64,000 nt of DNA. It comes from Dentipellis sp. KUC8613 (Eukaryota; Basidiomycota; Agaricomycetes; Russulales; Hericiaceae). The notes under the pieces were generated by a model that was not told the origin of the DNA, searched no databases, and saw only the letters and a program-made list of their open reading frames with translations. The translations under genes and the position numbers were made by a program. Of the stretch, positions 22,091-33,672 are shown piece by piece (the first letter of the stretch is position 1; the number at the start of each line of letters is the position of its first letter). The stretch spans positions 115,194 to 179,193 of the forward strand of contig NSJX01000040.1 in NCBI GenBank assembly GCA_002286715.1, written 5' to 3'.

Positions 22091-23864
22091 ATGCACCGGT
22101 GCTTGAAGAGCCCAGTCATCGTGCTATGCATTCTTGAAGCTCTGTATCCCTACAAAGTTGACGTTCAGGAGTTGACTCCCGACCTTGAAATACTCTACCG
22201 TTGCAATGTAGATAATCACAGCAAAACCTGTCATTATCTAGGGCGTGACCCCACTGGTGGCCGAGGAGCAGTCGCAGCGCTCGCTCAAACCTGCAGGTTT
22301 CTTCTCGAACCATGTCTCGATACCCTTTGGAGGCATTTATTCTCCCTCTCTCCTCTCTTGAATTGTCTCGATGATACGTATGTGCCATTGTCGAAAGGCG
22401 AGCATGGACCCCGCTTGCATCCGGGTCTGCTGGTCAGTGCTGTTGTTACTTATGAAGCCCTCGTGCTGACACAGTGCTCTTCCTAGAGAAACCCCGAACA
22501 ATTTGAGATCAATGATACGAATGACCTGAACTGGAAACGGTTTAATTACTATGCAGTCCGCGTTCAAACTTGTTGGACAGACTCCAACGATGATATCCCG
22601 AGATCTGTCTGGTTTGCCCTCGCAGGTAGCCGCAGGGCTCCTCCCCCGGCTGAAACACCTCATATGGGGTGACGACTATCTAAGCAAGCTGCCGTATCTT
22701 TCTCTGTTGTGTGGCCCTGCGCTCCAGCGACTGACGGTCTTTCCGGGGTACTCAGGAACAGAGTCTGCCAGTGATGAGGATGACAAGACCACTGTGGTGA
22801 CTCTTGTGTTATCTCTCAGTCTTCGGAGCCCTCTCCTGGACGAAGTCAGGATTATCCTCGACACGTGTGGTGTTGAGGATGAGCTAGGTGCGCCGGCCTC
22901 GTGGATGGTTGCGGCCATGCATCCCTTGCGCTCCTTTACTTGCGACTGTTGCCTAGGACTACAAGCAGTAACTCGGCTCTCGTCCATGCCCGCCCTTCAT
23001 TCCGTCACTTTAGTGGGTGGCTGGGCGTTTACCTTCGAAGAACTGGTCACTTCCCCGGTCTTCTTCCCAAAACTCGAAGAGCTCACTGTCTCTGAAGTCA
23101 GCCTTTCAGAAATGACGAGCCTTCTCACATCCTTTCCCGCCCACCACTCTTTCAAAGCCATTAGTTTAGTCATGCAAACAGATGCTACTGGGGAGGAGTG
23201 GGAAGTAGAGGCGTTCATTCAAGCTTTGTGCTCGCATTGCAATCCGGCCACACTTACGCATCTCCGTCTCACTCTTTTTGACGAAATGCCCTGGGAGGAC
23301 TTCGACTGGACGCTGGATTGCCATGTACTCATCGCGTTGCGGCAGTTCACCCAGCTGCGCGAGTTCTCAATCAAGACTCATAGGATTCAATGGACGGACC
23401 AATTCTTGAAAGACTTTGCGCCGTCGTGGGGTTCGTTGAGAATATTAGAGATAAGCTCGGGGGACATGTTACGCTCTTCGCAACCCGCTGAATTCAACTT
23501 CACGATGGAAAGCCTCATCCCCCTGGCGACATTCTGCCCGAACCTCCACATCATTACCTTGGAACTTTACAATTGGGATGCCCCGAATCCGGCGCTTATG
23601 CAGGTCATTCCGAGGCCAAGCCTGAAGGAGCAGACATCCCTGCCGATGGTGCATGTCTGTTTGGGCCACAGCTCGTACGCGCCCCCGAAGAATTTGCGGG
23701 TCGAACGTCGTGTTGCAACCGTGCTGAAGGCGCTTTTCCCGAATGTACGCTCGGCATGGAACGCGGGGGTCGAGTTCTGGATCCGCCACGACTGGCCGGA
23801 GTATCAAGATCTCACACAAGAGGGATATGCAATACGTTTTGGCCCAGTGGTCCCTCTGTGGTGA
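22091..23864 (+). CDS. F-box-like leucine-rich protein of the basidiomycete type
   Basis: ATG 22091 gives MHRCLKSPVIVLCILEALYP and later ALAQTCRFLLEPCLDTLWRH followed by LFSLSPLLNCL, which matches the F-box-like N terminus common in large Agaricomycete families (presumed SCF ubiquitin-ligase substrate receptors). A GTATGT intron (from about 22379) joins NPEQFEINDTNDLNWKRFNY at about 22497. The following junction is unclear: the frame YYAVR must connect to VAAGLLPRLKHLIWG, which works phase-perfectly if 64 bases from GTTCAAACTT to CCCTCGCAG are spliced out, although GTTCAA is a weak donor; otherwise there is a frameshift. From 22626 to 23864 a single open frame of about 410 codons shows irregular leucine-rich repeats (LRHL-, LEEL-, LREF-like blocks) and ends RFGPVVPLW. 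Possibly functional, possibly a recent pseudogene. Confidence 0.7.
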
Positions 23865-24374
23865 TTGTCCTCTTCCTCTGTGTCTTTAGCTATCGCCGCG
23901 CTGTCCCTGTGATGCATCGAATAATCTTGATAATTTACGGCTACTAGCGAGGTCCTCAAGTCACAGCTTTGAACGGGATGGTGAGCCTGATTGAAGACTG
24001 AATGACGGCAGGTTCACTTCAGGTCAATCGGCAGGGTATGGGAGAATTGACCGGCTTTGCGGAGATGGACAAGGGTGCACTGTACCTGCTGTTCGAGCAA
24101 GTCAATATCCGCGGCGGGACCACCGACGTCCTACCAGCCGCCATTGAGACTGAGTTCTGACGGCGGTGAGCCACTTCGTCGCGTGGAGAGACCACACGAC
24201 AGGTAGATGGCCCTCAAATAAGAAAGCAGGTGCCTATGACAGCCATACCTGTTTCGCTGGCCGGAAGATAAGCCACATGCATTACAGGCTGTAATATTAC
24301 AAGCTATACCACCCACAGCCGCATGCGTTCGCATGGGGCACACCCTTGCTCGCGCCTCGCGCCTCCCCGTATCT
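23865..24374. other. Convergent 3' flanks containing one orphan coding-like stretch
   Basis: 510 bp between the F-box-like gene and SLU7. Apart from the exon-like stretch at 23974-24160 listed separately, nothing is recognisable. The segment 24200-24340 has only short frames. Confidence 0.45.
23974..24160 (+). pseudogene. Orphan exon-like fragment, possible gene relic
   Basis: From the ATG at 24038 to the TGA at 24158-24160 the frame encodes MGELTGFAEMDKGALYLLFE followed by QVNIRGGTTDVLPAAIETEF. This has normal amino-acid composition and reads like the C terminus of a folded protein. Just upstream a 46-nt segment from GTGAGCCTGA to TTCACTTCAG has canonical donor and acceptor; removing it would join TALNGM to VNRQGM in frame. 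Upstream of that the frame closes at a TAG near 23946, so no complete gene is available. The stretch could be a relic of a lost gene, the end of a gene with an unseen short first exon, or an alternative 3' end. I do not recognise the family. Confidence 0.35.
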
Positions 24375-26328
24375 CTAGATATCCTTGTCGACGTAGTTCG
24401 CCATCGGGTCTTCCATCATCGACCGATTCCTGCGGTATTTTTCTGCATATCATCAGTACACCGAACACCAGCTGATATAAAACAAGGAGACATACCTAGC
24501 TCCTCCTCCGTCACGTCGAACTTCTTAGAGTCTGGTCCATCGCCCTTTGACTTCTTGCTGAACCGGTCTTCACCGTCGTCAGCGCGGGATTTCCTCTTCC
24601 TCTCCTCGTTGAGCGCGTCTGCCATGTTGTTCTGCTCCTTCTGGAGGTCGAGATCCCTCCCGGAAGCCTTCCCCTTTCCTTTCCGGTCGCTCGTCTTCTC
24701 CAAGTGCTCCTCGACGAGAGTCTTGGACGGCACAGAGTCTGGTGGGGGCATCGATGCTGACCCCGATCCGAGTAGCTGCTGTGCACTAGACGCATGAGCG
24801 GCCTCCTTGCCTGCCTCTCCGGTACAGTACGACATGTGTGTCGACGAATGGCAGCAAGCATAACCCCACGATCCTGAAGCAGGGTCGTACCACGAACCCC
24901 ACACAGCGGTGTGGTTGTTGATGTACACTGTAAATACAACGTGAGATGATGCAGAAGCAAGCTAGTGCAACGCACATACCATCCTCCGGGTATTTGGACC
25001 GTGCCTTCACCCGTTCTTTACCGTGGACAATCTGTCCTGTCCTCGAGTACTCGACATACTCTTCGGTCTGACCTTGAAGTAACTCCTTCGGTGCCGACTC
25101 CAAGTACTCCTCCCCACCATACTTCGCTAAGATGCTGACTTTCGAGGTGTCTTTCTGCTCCTCCTTCTTTTGCTTAAACTCTTTGTGGAGAAGCTGACCT
25201 TGGGTGGGATTGGCGTTCAAGTGGACGTCGTTCCCGCGAGCAGCAGCCTGCCATGCGAAAAGCTGCAACTCCTGGACAGCTGGTGCCTCACCAGAGTACC
25301 GCAGGAAGTTGTCACCAGCGAACACAGCCTAGATGGGATGAGTCAGGTACCCATGCATATGACACCTATGAAACGCACCTCTTCGGCTGGTATGTTCTTT
25401 ACGGGATTGTCACGCATAGAACGGGTCTTCGGGTCGTAGTACGCGCTGGACGGGTCGAGATTGATGAGGTACTTCGCCGTGTCTTCACGAATACGCAGAT
25501 TGCGGACAGTGATACGCGTCTTGGTGTCCATCTTCTGCCCCACGGCATCCGCAGCGTCCGCATACTTGTCCTCATCCGCATCCTCCTCGTCACTCGATCC
25601 AAAGTCCGCATCGCCCTCCTTTGCCTCCGTCTTCCCCGCCTTCGCGACCTTCCTGACCGCTGCGAGATCCGTCGTCGTCTGGTTGTCGATCTCCTCCTCC
25701 CTCAGCCTCTGCCGCTCCGCCTCGATCGCCTCGTACTCCTCGTATATCTTCTTATGCTCCGCGGGGTCGTACCCGTTCCACCGGTCACGCTTCGCGTCGT
25801 ACCCCGGCGCGACCTCCTGGACGACCTCGTCCGGGCGGATATCCTTGTTCGTGTACTTCGCGCCCTTCTTGCGCGGCCGCTCGAGGCAGTCCTGCTTCTT
25901 GTGCGTCATCGCCCCGCAGTTCTCGCATGCGCCCTTGCGGTACTTCTTCGCCGCGGGTCCAGCTGTGAGGTTGCGGTCGTACCAGTCGTCGAGCTTGTTC
26001 GCGGAGCGGTCGTCTGTGGGGCGCCGCTGATGGCTCAGAGAGGGCGCACCGGTGTCGAGGTACCAAGGTGCCTGCGAGATGTATTCTGGTATTCCAAGTT
26101 AGCATAGGCACGGGGTTATGTGAGCTCTGCTACGCACGAGGAATGTGGGGATTGATAGGCTTTCCCTCCTCATCCAAAGCAGCCGGAGCTGTACCCGCCT
26201 TACGGGCAGCATCGAGGTCCTTTTGACGACGGAACTCTTCCCTGGACAATTTTCCGATGGCTACAACACAAATGTAAGATATTATACGTCGCAAATATGC
26301 GAGCCCACTTACCACTAGATGAAGCCAT
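24375..26328 (-). CDS. SLU7: Pre-mRNA splicing factor SLU7
   Basis: Second-step spliceosome factor that helps select the 3' splice site. The short first exon (ATG 26328, MASSS) joins [20 protein letters not shown], the usual N terminus. Then come [29 protein letters not shown], and the CCHC zinc knuckle [14 protein letters not shown] at about 25895-25940. Further blocks: [144 protein letters not shown] and GYACCHS. The small last exon ends [19 protein letters not shown] at 24375. All conserved blocks are present and in order, and length is as expected for the family (about 560-600 residues). The adjacent CHD1 and TFB4 genes are also nuclear housekeeping genes, but nothing suggests coregulation. 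Confidence 0.95.
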
Positions 26329-26810
26329 TGTGTGTTAGTGGATAAGTAGGTGAGAGGAGGTATTATGGTGCCGAAGTCATTGCTGTGGCTATGAGAGGCT
26401 AGCTTAGTCATCGACGTGGCCGGGCCGGCAGCGGTCCGAATGAGATGAGGAACTCGACTTAAGAGTGCCAGATATCGAGCTCACGTTCAGTTCACAAAGC
26501 TCAGAGCAGGTGGAAAAAAGCAGTGATTCGATGGGTAATGGGTACAAGTACTATGAAATCTGGAGGTATTACAAGCAAGCAAGGAACCAAGCGAATTACG
26601 GAAACGAGGCTGCAGGGATGTATGGACAACGAATACGGTGTATACGGTACGAGTAACGAGATACGGTAACGGTACGCACAAGAAGAGCACGGAAAGAGGA
26701 ATATATGTGTCACAACAGGAGAAACCCAAGGGATAAGCAAATATAAAGGGCGCAGCAAAAGAGAATATGAGGCTACAGAGTCTGTATGTCCGCCGTCCGA
26801 TCCGCCGCCG
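26329..26810. other. Intergenic between SLU7 promoter and CHD1 3' end
   Basis: 482 bp containing the SLU7 promoter and CHD1 3' UTR. It includes a run of related TACGGTA/ATACGG words at about 26632-26670. No gene seen. Confidence 0.45.
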
Positions 26811-29800
26811 TCACCGGTACGCCTTCCCGTTCGTCTTCGCGGCGGAAGACGACCCCGACGGCGTCGAGGCGCCGTTGGGCTTGATCGAGCCCATTCGCGG
26901 CTTCTTGGGCACATTCGAGTCGGTGGCTTCTTTCATCACCATTTTTGCGTGGATCTCCTCAAGCTTGGCTGCTTTGACCTTCTTGGGCCAGAACAGCGTG
27001 ACGAAACTAGACGGCGTCGTCAGTAAAGCTTACCGCGTGCGTTCAGCCGGAGTAGTGCACTCACGTCCAGAGATGCCGCCGCCATCTATCTCGATCCTCA
27101 CCCGCAGCTTGCTTCACGTCCAAGACGTGCTCTATCCGGCGCCCAATCGCTGCGAGCGACTCCTTCAGGATCGCGACCTTGTCGTCTCGAGGCATCTCGC
27201 CGCCCGAGAGCTTCAATTGTTTCTGTATAGACAGTTCAATACGACGCTCGTAGATGCAGGCGGGTAAGAACTTACCAGTTGCTTCTTTACTGGACGCAGC
27301 TCCTCCTTCGTAGCTGCCTCATCCATCGACGGACTAGAGTGCACGATGTTAAACACATGTAGACGAAAGGCACGAGAGAAACGTACCACTCGTCCGACGA
27401 CTCCGAGTCCGTGAACGTCGGCGTCGGTCTGCGCTTCCGCTTCTTCGAGCTCGTATCCTCCACCGACGCAACGGCCTCGCTCTCCGCCCGGCGCTTGAGG
27501 CTTCCACTATGTGACGAGGACGCAACTGGAGGAGGTGACGCAGAAACTTTAAGATGGCCCTTATTCCGGAGCGAGCTCTCATACGAACGCAGCTTCTCAT
27601 CGTGTTCACGAAGAAGGCCGAGGAGGAAGTCCCCCCGGCGCACGAGGTGGATCGCGTTCGGTATCGGCTTGCTCGACGCGTCTTCGCCCTTCTTGCCCTC
27701 TTCGAGGAAGAACTTGCCGTCGAGGCCCAGCTTCGGGTCCTTCTGCATCATCTCCCAGTTGCCGAAGCCGTACAGGTACGCGCCGACGAGCAGCATCGCG
27801 TCGTCCTGCGGGCCCCACCGCCCCGACCAGTTGAGCGTCGGGCGGATGTTGTCGATGGGGATCGACCAGCCGTACAGCTCGTCGCTGTTGAGGGCGCTGA
27901 GGTGCTCGTACAGGATCGAGAGGTCGCGCGTGCGGGAGAGCACGGTCTCGGCGTTGATGTTCGCGACGTTGCGGTATGTGACCAGCACGGCCTTGCTCTT
28001 CTGTGCAGTGGTCAGAGTCTCACCCGCGAGGATACGACTTCGCTTGACGTCGTTGTTCTCGTCGACCGCCTGCGAGCACATCTCGACGATCTCGTCTGCG
28101 ACGTCAATGATCATACCCTTGTTCTTGTCCTGCAGCTTTGCCTCGTTGACCTGCGAACACCGTGAGCATACTAGCTACAATGACATGCACCTCAGCACTC
28201 ACGATGACATCGTAACGCTGCCGAATGTCGCCCCAGCGCTGCATGCTCCGAATGAGGACACGGACGTCCCTCTCCTTGAGCTCCATCGCCTTCTGGCTCG
28301 CGCTCTTGCGCATGGGCGCCTGGGTCTTGGGCTTCTTGGGCGCAGGGGCGGACGAGGGCTGATCGACGTCCATGCCTTCATAGGACACGGGCGCGTGGCT
28401 GCGCTTCCGATCGCGCGTCTCCTGCGCGGCGAGCTCCTCGGCCTTCCGCTGGTCGTCCTCCCGCTCCACACGCTGGCGCTCGTCGAGCGGGATGATGTCT
28501 TCCCAGCTCATGTCGTTCTTGACGTCGCTGACGGCCGCGAACGTCGCGAGGAACCCTTCGCCGCCCAGGGACGTGCCGCCGTCGCCGCCCGCCGCCATCG
28601 TCTCGTGGTCCTCGGCGCGATTGAGGATATCGTCGAGATCCATTTCGTCGAGTTTCTTGCTCTGCTGCGAGTCGTCCTTGTCGAACCTGCCCAGCCGTCA
28701 GCATCCGGAACCGCGCCGCGAAATCTAGATGCCTACATCTTTTGGGCACCATACTTCAGCACCGCGGTGAGCTCGTCCTTGCTGAGGTTGTCCGGCTTCG
28801 TGAGATCCTTGACACCGCCAGCCTTGGAGCTGAGGTGGGCCTGCGACGTGTCCATCTGGTTGATAACTAAGACATCGTGAGCGGGTGCCTCCACATCCAT
28901 GCGGGGAGATGAAAACCTACTGGCATACTCGAGGACCATCTTCTTCTTCGCGCGCTCGAGGACATCCTCCTCCATCGTGTCCTTACTTACGAACCGGTAG
29001 ACGCTGACATGCGACTTCTGGCCGATGCGGTGCGCACGTGCCATTGCCTGCAGGTCGTTCTGCGGGTTCCAGTCGCTCTGCGGGGCACATGAGATCCGGG
29101 CCAGGGGACACGATCGGGCGCACTCACGTCGAAGATGATCACCGTGTCGGCTGTCTCCAGGTTGATTCCGAGGCCGCCTGCGCGGGTCGAGAGCAGGAAG
29201 ACGAAGTCGGGCGAGCCCGGCATGTTGAAGTGCGCGATGGACTTCTTCCGCACGTCCGAGGACACCATGCCGTCCAGCCGCTGGTGCTGATAGCCGCGGA
29301 GCGAGAGATAGTCGCTCAGGATGTCAAGCATGCGGACCATCTGACTGAAGATAAGAACGCGGTGGCCGTCGTTCTTGAGCCGCGCCAGGAGCTTGTCGAG
29401 CAGGACCATCTTGCCGCTGTTCATGACGAGCCCCTTCAACTGTTCGTCGTAGGCGTCTGTCTTGACCTCAGCGCCATCAAAGAGATACGGATGGTTAGCG
29501 GCCTTCTTCAGCTCCATGGCGATATTCAGCAGGCTGATGTTGCTGTTCCCATTCGCACTCTTGACAAGACCGGCGAAGTTCTATTGCAAATATTAGTAAT
29601 ATCCCGCTGTCAAGGCTGGATATGCGTACCTTGGTCAAGATGTTCTTGTAGAAATGGGTCTGCAGGGCACTCATTTCGACTCGAAGGATGCGCTCGCTCT
29701 TCGTAGGCAGCGACGTGAGGACGTCGCGCTTCAGACGCCTGAGCATGAGCGACTCGAGCTGCTTGTGCAGCTCCTTGATCTTCGACTCATGATCGGCGTC

Positions 29801-32180
29801 GGCGAGGTCGAACTCGTTCGTGAGCGCAACTGAGTGAACAACGGTCAGACAGCAGCGATTGAATGATTCGATGACAACTCACATTTCTCAGGCATGAGGA
29901 AGTGCATCAGCGACAGGAGCTCTGCAGGGCGTGAGATACAGTCCGACTCGGCGGCGTGCGGGGGGATGTCTCACCTTTCACGTTGTTTTGGAGCGGGGTG
30001 CCCGTGATGAGCAGCTTGGAAGCGGCTGAGAAGGATCGGAGAGCCTCGTAGAGCTGGCTCTCAGAATTCTTGAGACGATGCGCCTGCGCAAACGAGAGCG
30101 ATCAGTCGGCAGGTCGCACGTGGCGCAAAGACATTACCCACCTCATCGACAGCCAGAACCTGCCATTTGATATCGCCTAACTCCTTCGCGTCTCTCAGCG
30201 TCAGCTCGTACGTCGTGAGAAGAACGTTGAGTTTCAGCTTTTTGTTCGAGGGCCCAAACTCGTAGGAGCGAATGACCTCGCGCGCCGCGGCGGTGCCGAT
30301 ATAGGTGATGACGTTGAGTTCCGGCGCCCACGTCGCGAACTGCGATTGCCAGGCGGTGATGGTTGAGAGGGGGACGATGACAAGGAAAGGGCCATATTGG
30401 TTCAGGTGGAAGAGATACGAGAGGAAGGCGACGGTTTGCACAGTCTGTCGTACATCACGCATCAGTACACGGCTATATCGAGGGCAGATCGGCATACCTT
30501 GCCTAGACCCATCTCGTCCGCGAGAATACCGTTCTCACCCTTGCTCCAGAGGTAAGCCAGCCAGTTGAGTCCGGTGAGCTGGAAGTCTTTCAGCTCGCCG
30601 CCGGTCCGCGTGATGTACTCTGGATCTTCAGTGATCTTCTCGAACGTCGGACGCTGGTGCCTGGCGTAGACAGTGCTCTTGTACGGGAACTTCGCCTCGG
30701 CCTCGCGCCTGCGATACGCTTCGATCTGTTCCTTCGCTGTGCTGCGAACTTCTTCGGCTGACTCCCAGGTGCAGTGCTCGTAGTTGAGCCCTGTCCATTT
30801 GCAAAAGTACTCAACCTGGCCGCCAGCGCCATCACGGTGGGCGACGATGCGTTCGACCGTCTTGTATGTCTCGAGCTCCTCCTTCTCGCGTTCTTTGTCC
30901 AATAATAGGGCTTCGCGCTCTTCCTGCGTCAAGCCCTGCGCATACAGGCGGGCCTGGTAAGCGCGGAAGGACTTGATGTAGTTATCGACACGTTTGAGGC
31001 CTTTGAATCGCTTGAGGAACTCGTAGGTCTCGTCCGTATTGTGGAGGTGCGAGAAATTCTTCCATTTAATGTGAAATCGCTGCGGGGCATGTAAGTAACT
31101 AAAGCACGCGTCAACACACGTGTACGTACGACATTGTCATACCACAGATCCTCTGGATCGTTCTCGTGCCCCTCCTCCCTGGAATGACTGAGCACCAGCT
31201 CGATCTCGTCTTCTTCTTTGAGGTGCGCGCTGGTATCGATATAGTAACCAGGATCGGGTTCGTCGAACTGGGCAAAGTCCTCGATGTCGTCGGTATAGTT
31301 GGGCACTTTGACACCGCGTGTCGACGTGCGGACTTCGTCTGCGGACAAGCGCGGCTTTTTCTTCTTCTTGGAGCGAGCGCCATACTCGGAATCTGAGTCG
31401 GATGAGGGCTGGCGCGAAACGACTACGCCACACGGTGTCAGTGAGATGCAGAGGAGTAAAGGACAATAGACGCACCGCGAGGCTTCGAGGGAGCCTGCTT
31501 TTTCTTAGGCGCCTTCTTCCTGCTGCTGCTCCCATAGTCATCGTCTCCATACGACGCGTCGTCCTCATCGTCGTCGTTGTCATCGTCTGGCGTATCCTCG
31601 TAGCCCTAGACGAGTATGAGGAAGGGCCATAAGCGAAAAAGGCGATCACGTACGGAATCCTCGTCATGAGTTATTGCCTATATAAGAGGGGGTATAATGA
31701 GATTATGAAATAATACATGACACGAACACCCACCGGTCGTTTGGAAAGGTGCGTCGATGAACTCTGTGCGGGGTAGGAGACTTGGGGGGCGTCTTCATAG
31801 TCGGCATCGGCATCGGCATCTGCGTCGGGATCTCGGTGGGAGTCGTCGTCCGAGTCGACGAGCATGTCGTCGGTGTCATGTGAGTTGTGATATGCGGGAG
31901 AGGAGGTGGGATTGTCGAGCTGGCCGAGGGCGAGCATGACTGGGGGAGGGGAGGGGGATGATGGAGGGAGGGGAAGAGAGGGGCGCGTAGTCGAGCGTCC
32001 GTCGGCAGACAGACCACGCTGATTCACACGCGTGGCCATCGCTACGGGCAACGCCGGCGAAGGCTCTTCGTCACCGCCCGTGACGAACTCCGAAGGACCA
32101 GTGCCATCACCCCTGTTTTTGTCCGCCACGGCGCCATTCCTCCCATTGTCCTCCCTCGCGGCCGTCGTCCTGCTCGCCAT
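26811..32180 (-). CDS. CHD1: Chromodomain helicase DNA-binding protein 1 (CHD1)
   Basis: ATP-dependent nucleosome-spacing enzyme acting on transcribed chromatin. The start ATG is at 32180 ([10 protein letters not shown]). Domains in order: an acidic disordered N terminus with a DADADADAD run (about 31810) and [10 protein letters not shown]; chromodomain 1 ([17 protein letters not shown] near 31030-31080); chromodomain 2 ([20 protein letters not shown] near 30765-30815); SNF2 ATPase with [20 protein letters not shown], motif I DEMGLGKTVQT split by an intron near 30450-30510, the DEAHRLKN box rebuilt across an intron near 30100, [11 protein letters not shown], and C-lobe motifs [31 protein letters not shown] and ARAHRIGQ; a SANT/SLIDE-like region ([20 protein letters not shown]); and the CHD1 helical C-terminal domain ([31 protein letters not shown]). 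It ends TNGKAYR, TGA at 26813-26811. More than ten exons and about 1,400 residues. All catalytic motifs are intact. Confidence 0.95.
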
Positions 32181-33672
32181 CACCACCGTGTCCAATGCCT
32201 GCCTGCTGTCACCCCCTTATCAATTACGCGGCCACCGGCCCCTTCGGTCCCCGCACGCCTGGCGGCCTTGCCGCTGCGGGCCCTCCAACTGTCCATCAGC
32301 CTCGAACGTTCCATTCCCAGCCACTCCTCGTCCGTCGCCGCGGTCGTCCTCGCGGCTCCTGCGCCTCTCCCCAGCGCCTGTCCACACGTTCCACCCCCCG
32401 CCCCCATGACCCGGCCTCGTCCGGCGCTTCCTAGGCACCCCCGGCCCACCGCTCGACGTCCGCAGCCTGCGTGGCCTTATGTCACGCAATGGCCCCACCG
32501 TCCGTGGGCTTGCTCGTTGTGTCCGCAATGCGCCCGCCTGACTCGCCGCCGCCTCGTGGGTGCCGTGCGGCGCAATTCAGTCGCGCTTCGGGGCTCAGCA
32601 TCAGCGCCCACTCGCACGTTCTCTGGGATTCAGATATCTGGTTACCCCTTCGGTGCGGAACGCGATTGCGTCTTCCCGCTGGTGGACGCTGCGACATGTT
32701 GGTGTGAAGAAAAGAGGCGGCCATCACCCGAGAGCACGTGATGATCCGCGCGACGCGTGCGCCTTCGATTTCTTCTCTAGCAGCAGGCGTACACCTCGAA
32801 TCTGCATATTTGTGCCTCCTAGCACGCTTTTCGGCAGAAGGCGTTATTTGAGTCATGCGGACGAATGCACGTCGTATCTTTTGGTAGGCAAAATTTACCC
32901 CTTCTCCATCAGCTGCCGACGATCTTCACGCTGCGCCATTCCTAACGCTGCGGTAGCTGTCGGTCTTTCCAGCGTCCTGACGCACCTCTCACCAACGGCA
33001 TGATGATCGGGAAGCTTCGGATCCTCCGCTCAGGTACATCGCTCTAGGACCGCGCCTCCCGACTACAGGTATTACAGCGACAACGAAAAGCTCTCTGCCT
33101 CTCTTCCGAGCTCCATGTGAAGAATGTGATTCCGATGGAGATGCAGGTCCCCAGCACTCAGCGAGCAACGAACACAGAAGACAGCAGACGCCTCGGTGCC
33201 TCGGTTTGGGCACGTGTATACGGACCAAGAACTTCATCCACTGCAGCATTGGCTCCTACGCCTCTGCCCACTTACGGCGCGGTCGGGACGACATCTCGTG
33301 GCGCAGTTGTTGTCTGTCGGACGCCGTGTGCTTCTTTGGCTTAGGGTATGCTGCCTCGCGTGGATTGACTGGCATACAGCCTGCTAAGAACCGATTTTTG
33401 TTGTGCAGAAGTCTTTACTGTCTGTTCCCTGTAAACGTGCTACTTCGTTGTACATATCCTTACAGTCTTGTCCATAGTTTGAATAAAACGAAATAAACTA
33501 CAAAATCGAGCATCTTCGGGGAGCTTGATCTGCACACGTGACGTACTGTAAGACGCGTACAGCAGCAGGATAGTCAGCGTCGCGTCTCGAGCGTCCATGT
33601 CGGCGACCACGACGTGCTGAACCCGCTCAGCAGTCAAGCAGCCCCGACGAGAGTCGCTGCACGAAAACCAGC
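32181..33672. other. Long divergent intergenic region between CHD1 and TFB4
   Basis: About 1.5 kb containing both promoters. It is GC- and C-rich at 32220-32600 and more mixed later. Open frames of 80-157 codons occur on both strands but lack homology, splice logic and coding bias. Nothing else is recognised. Confidence 0.4.

Noticed and set aside
25253..26107. Plus-strand open frame of 284 codons
   Set aside because: Opposite SLU7; Arg/Leu/Val-rich antisense of a charged protein.
27411..28880. Plus-strand open frame of 489 codons
   Set aside because: It lies opposite the CHD1 C-terminal half; the minus strand gives clear CHD1 sequence. The plus-strand product is Ser/Arg/Leu-rich with no motif.
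32181..32195. Extension of CHD1 to a start at 32195
   Set aside because: The codon there is TTG; the first in-frame ATG is at 32180.
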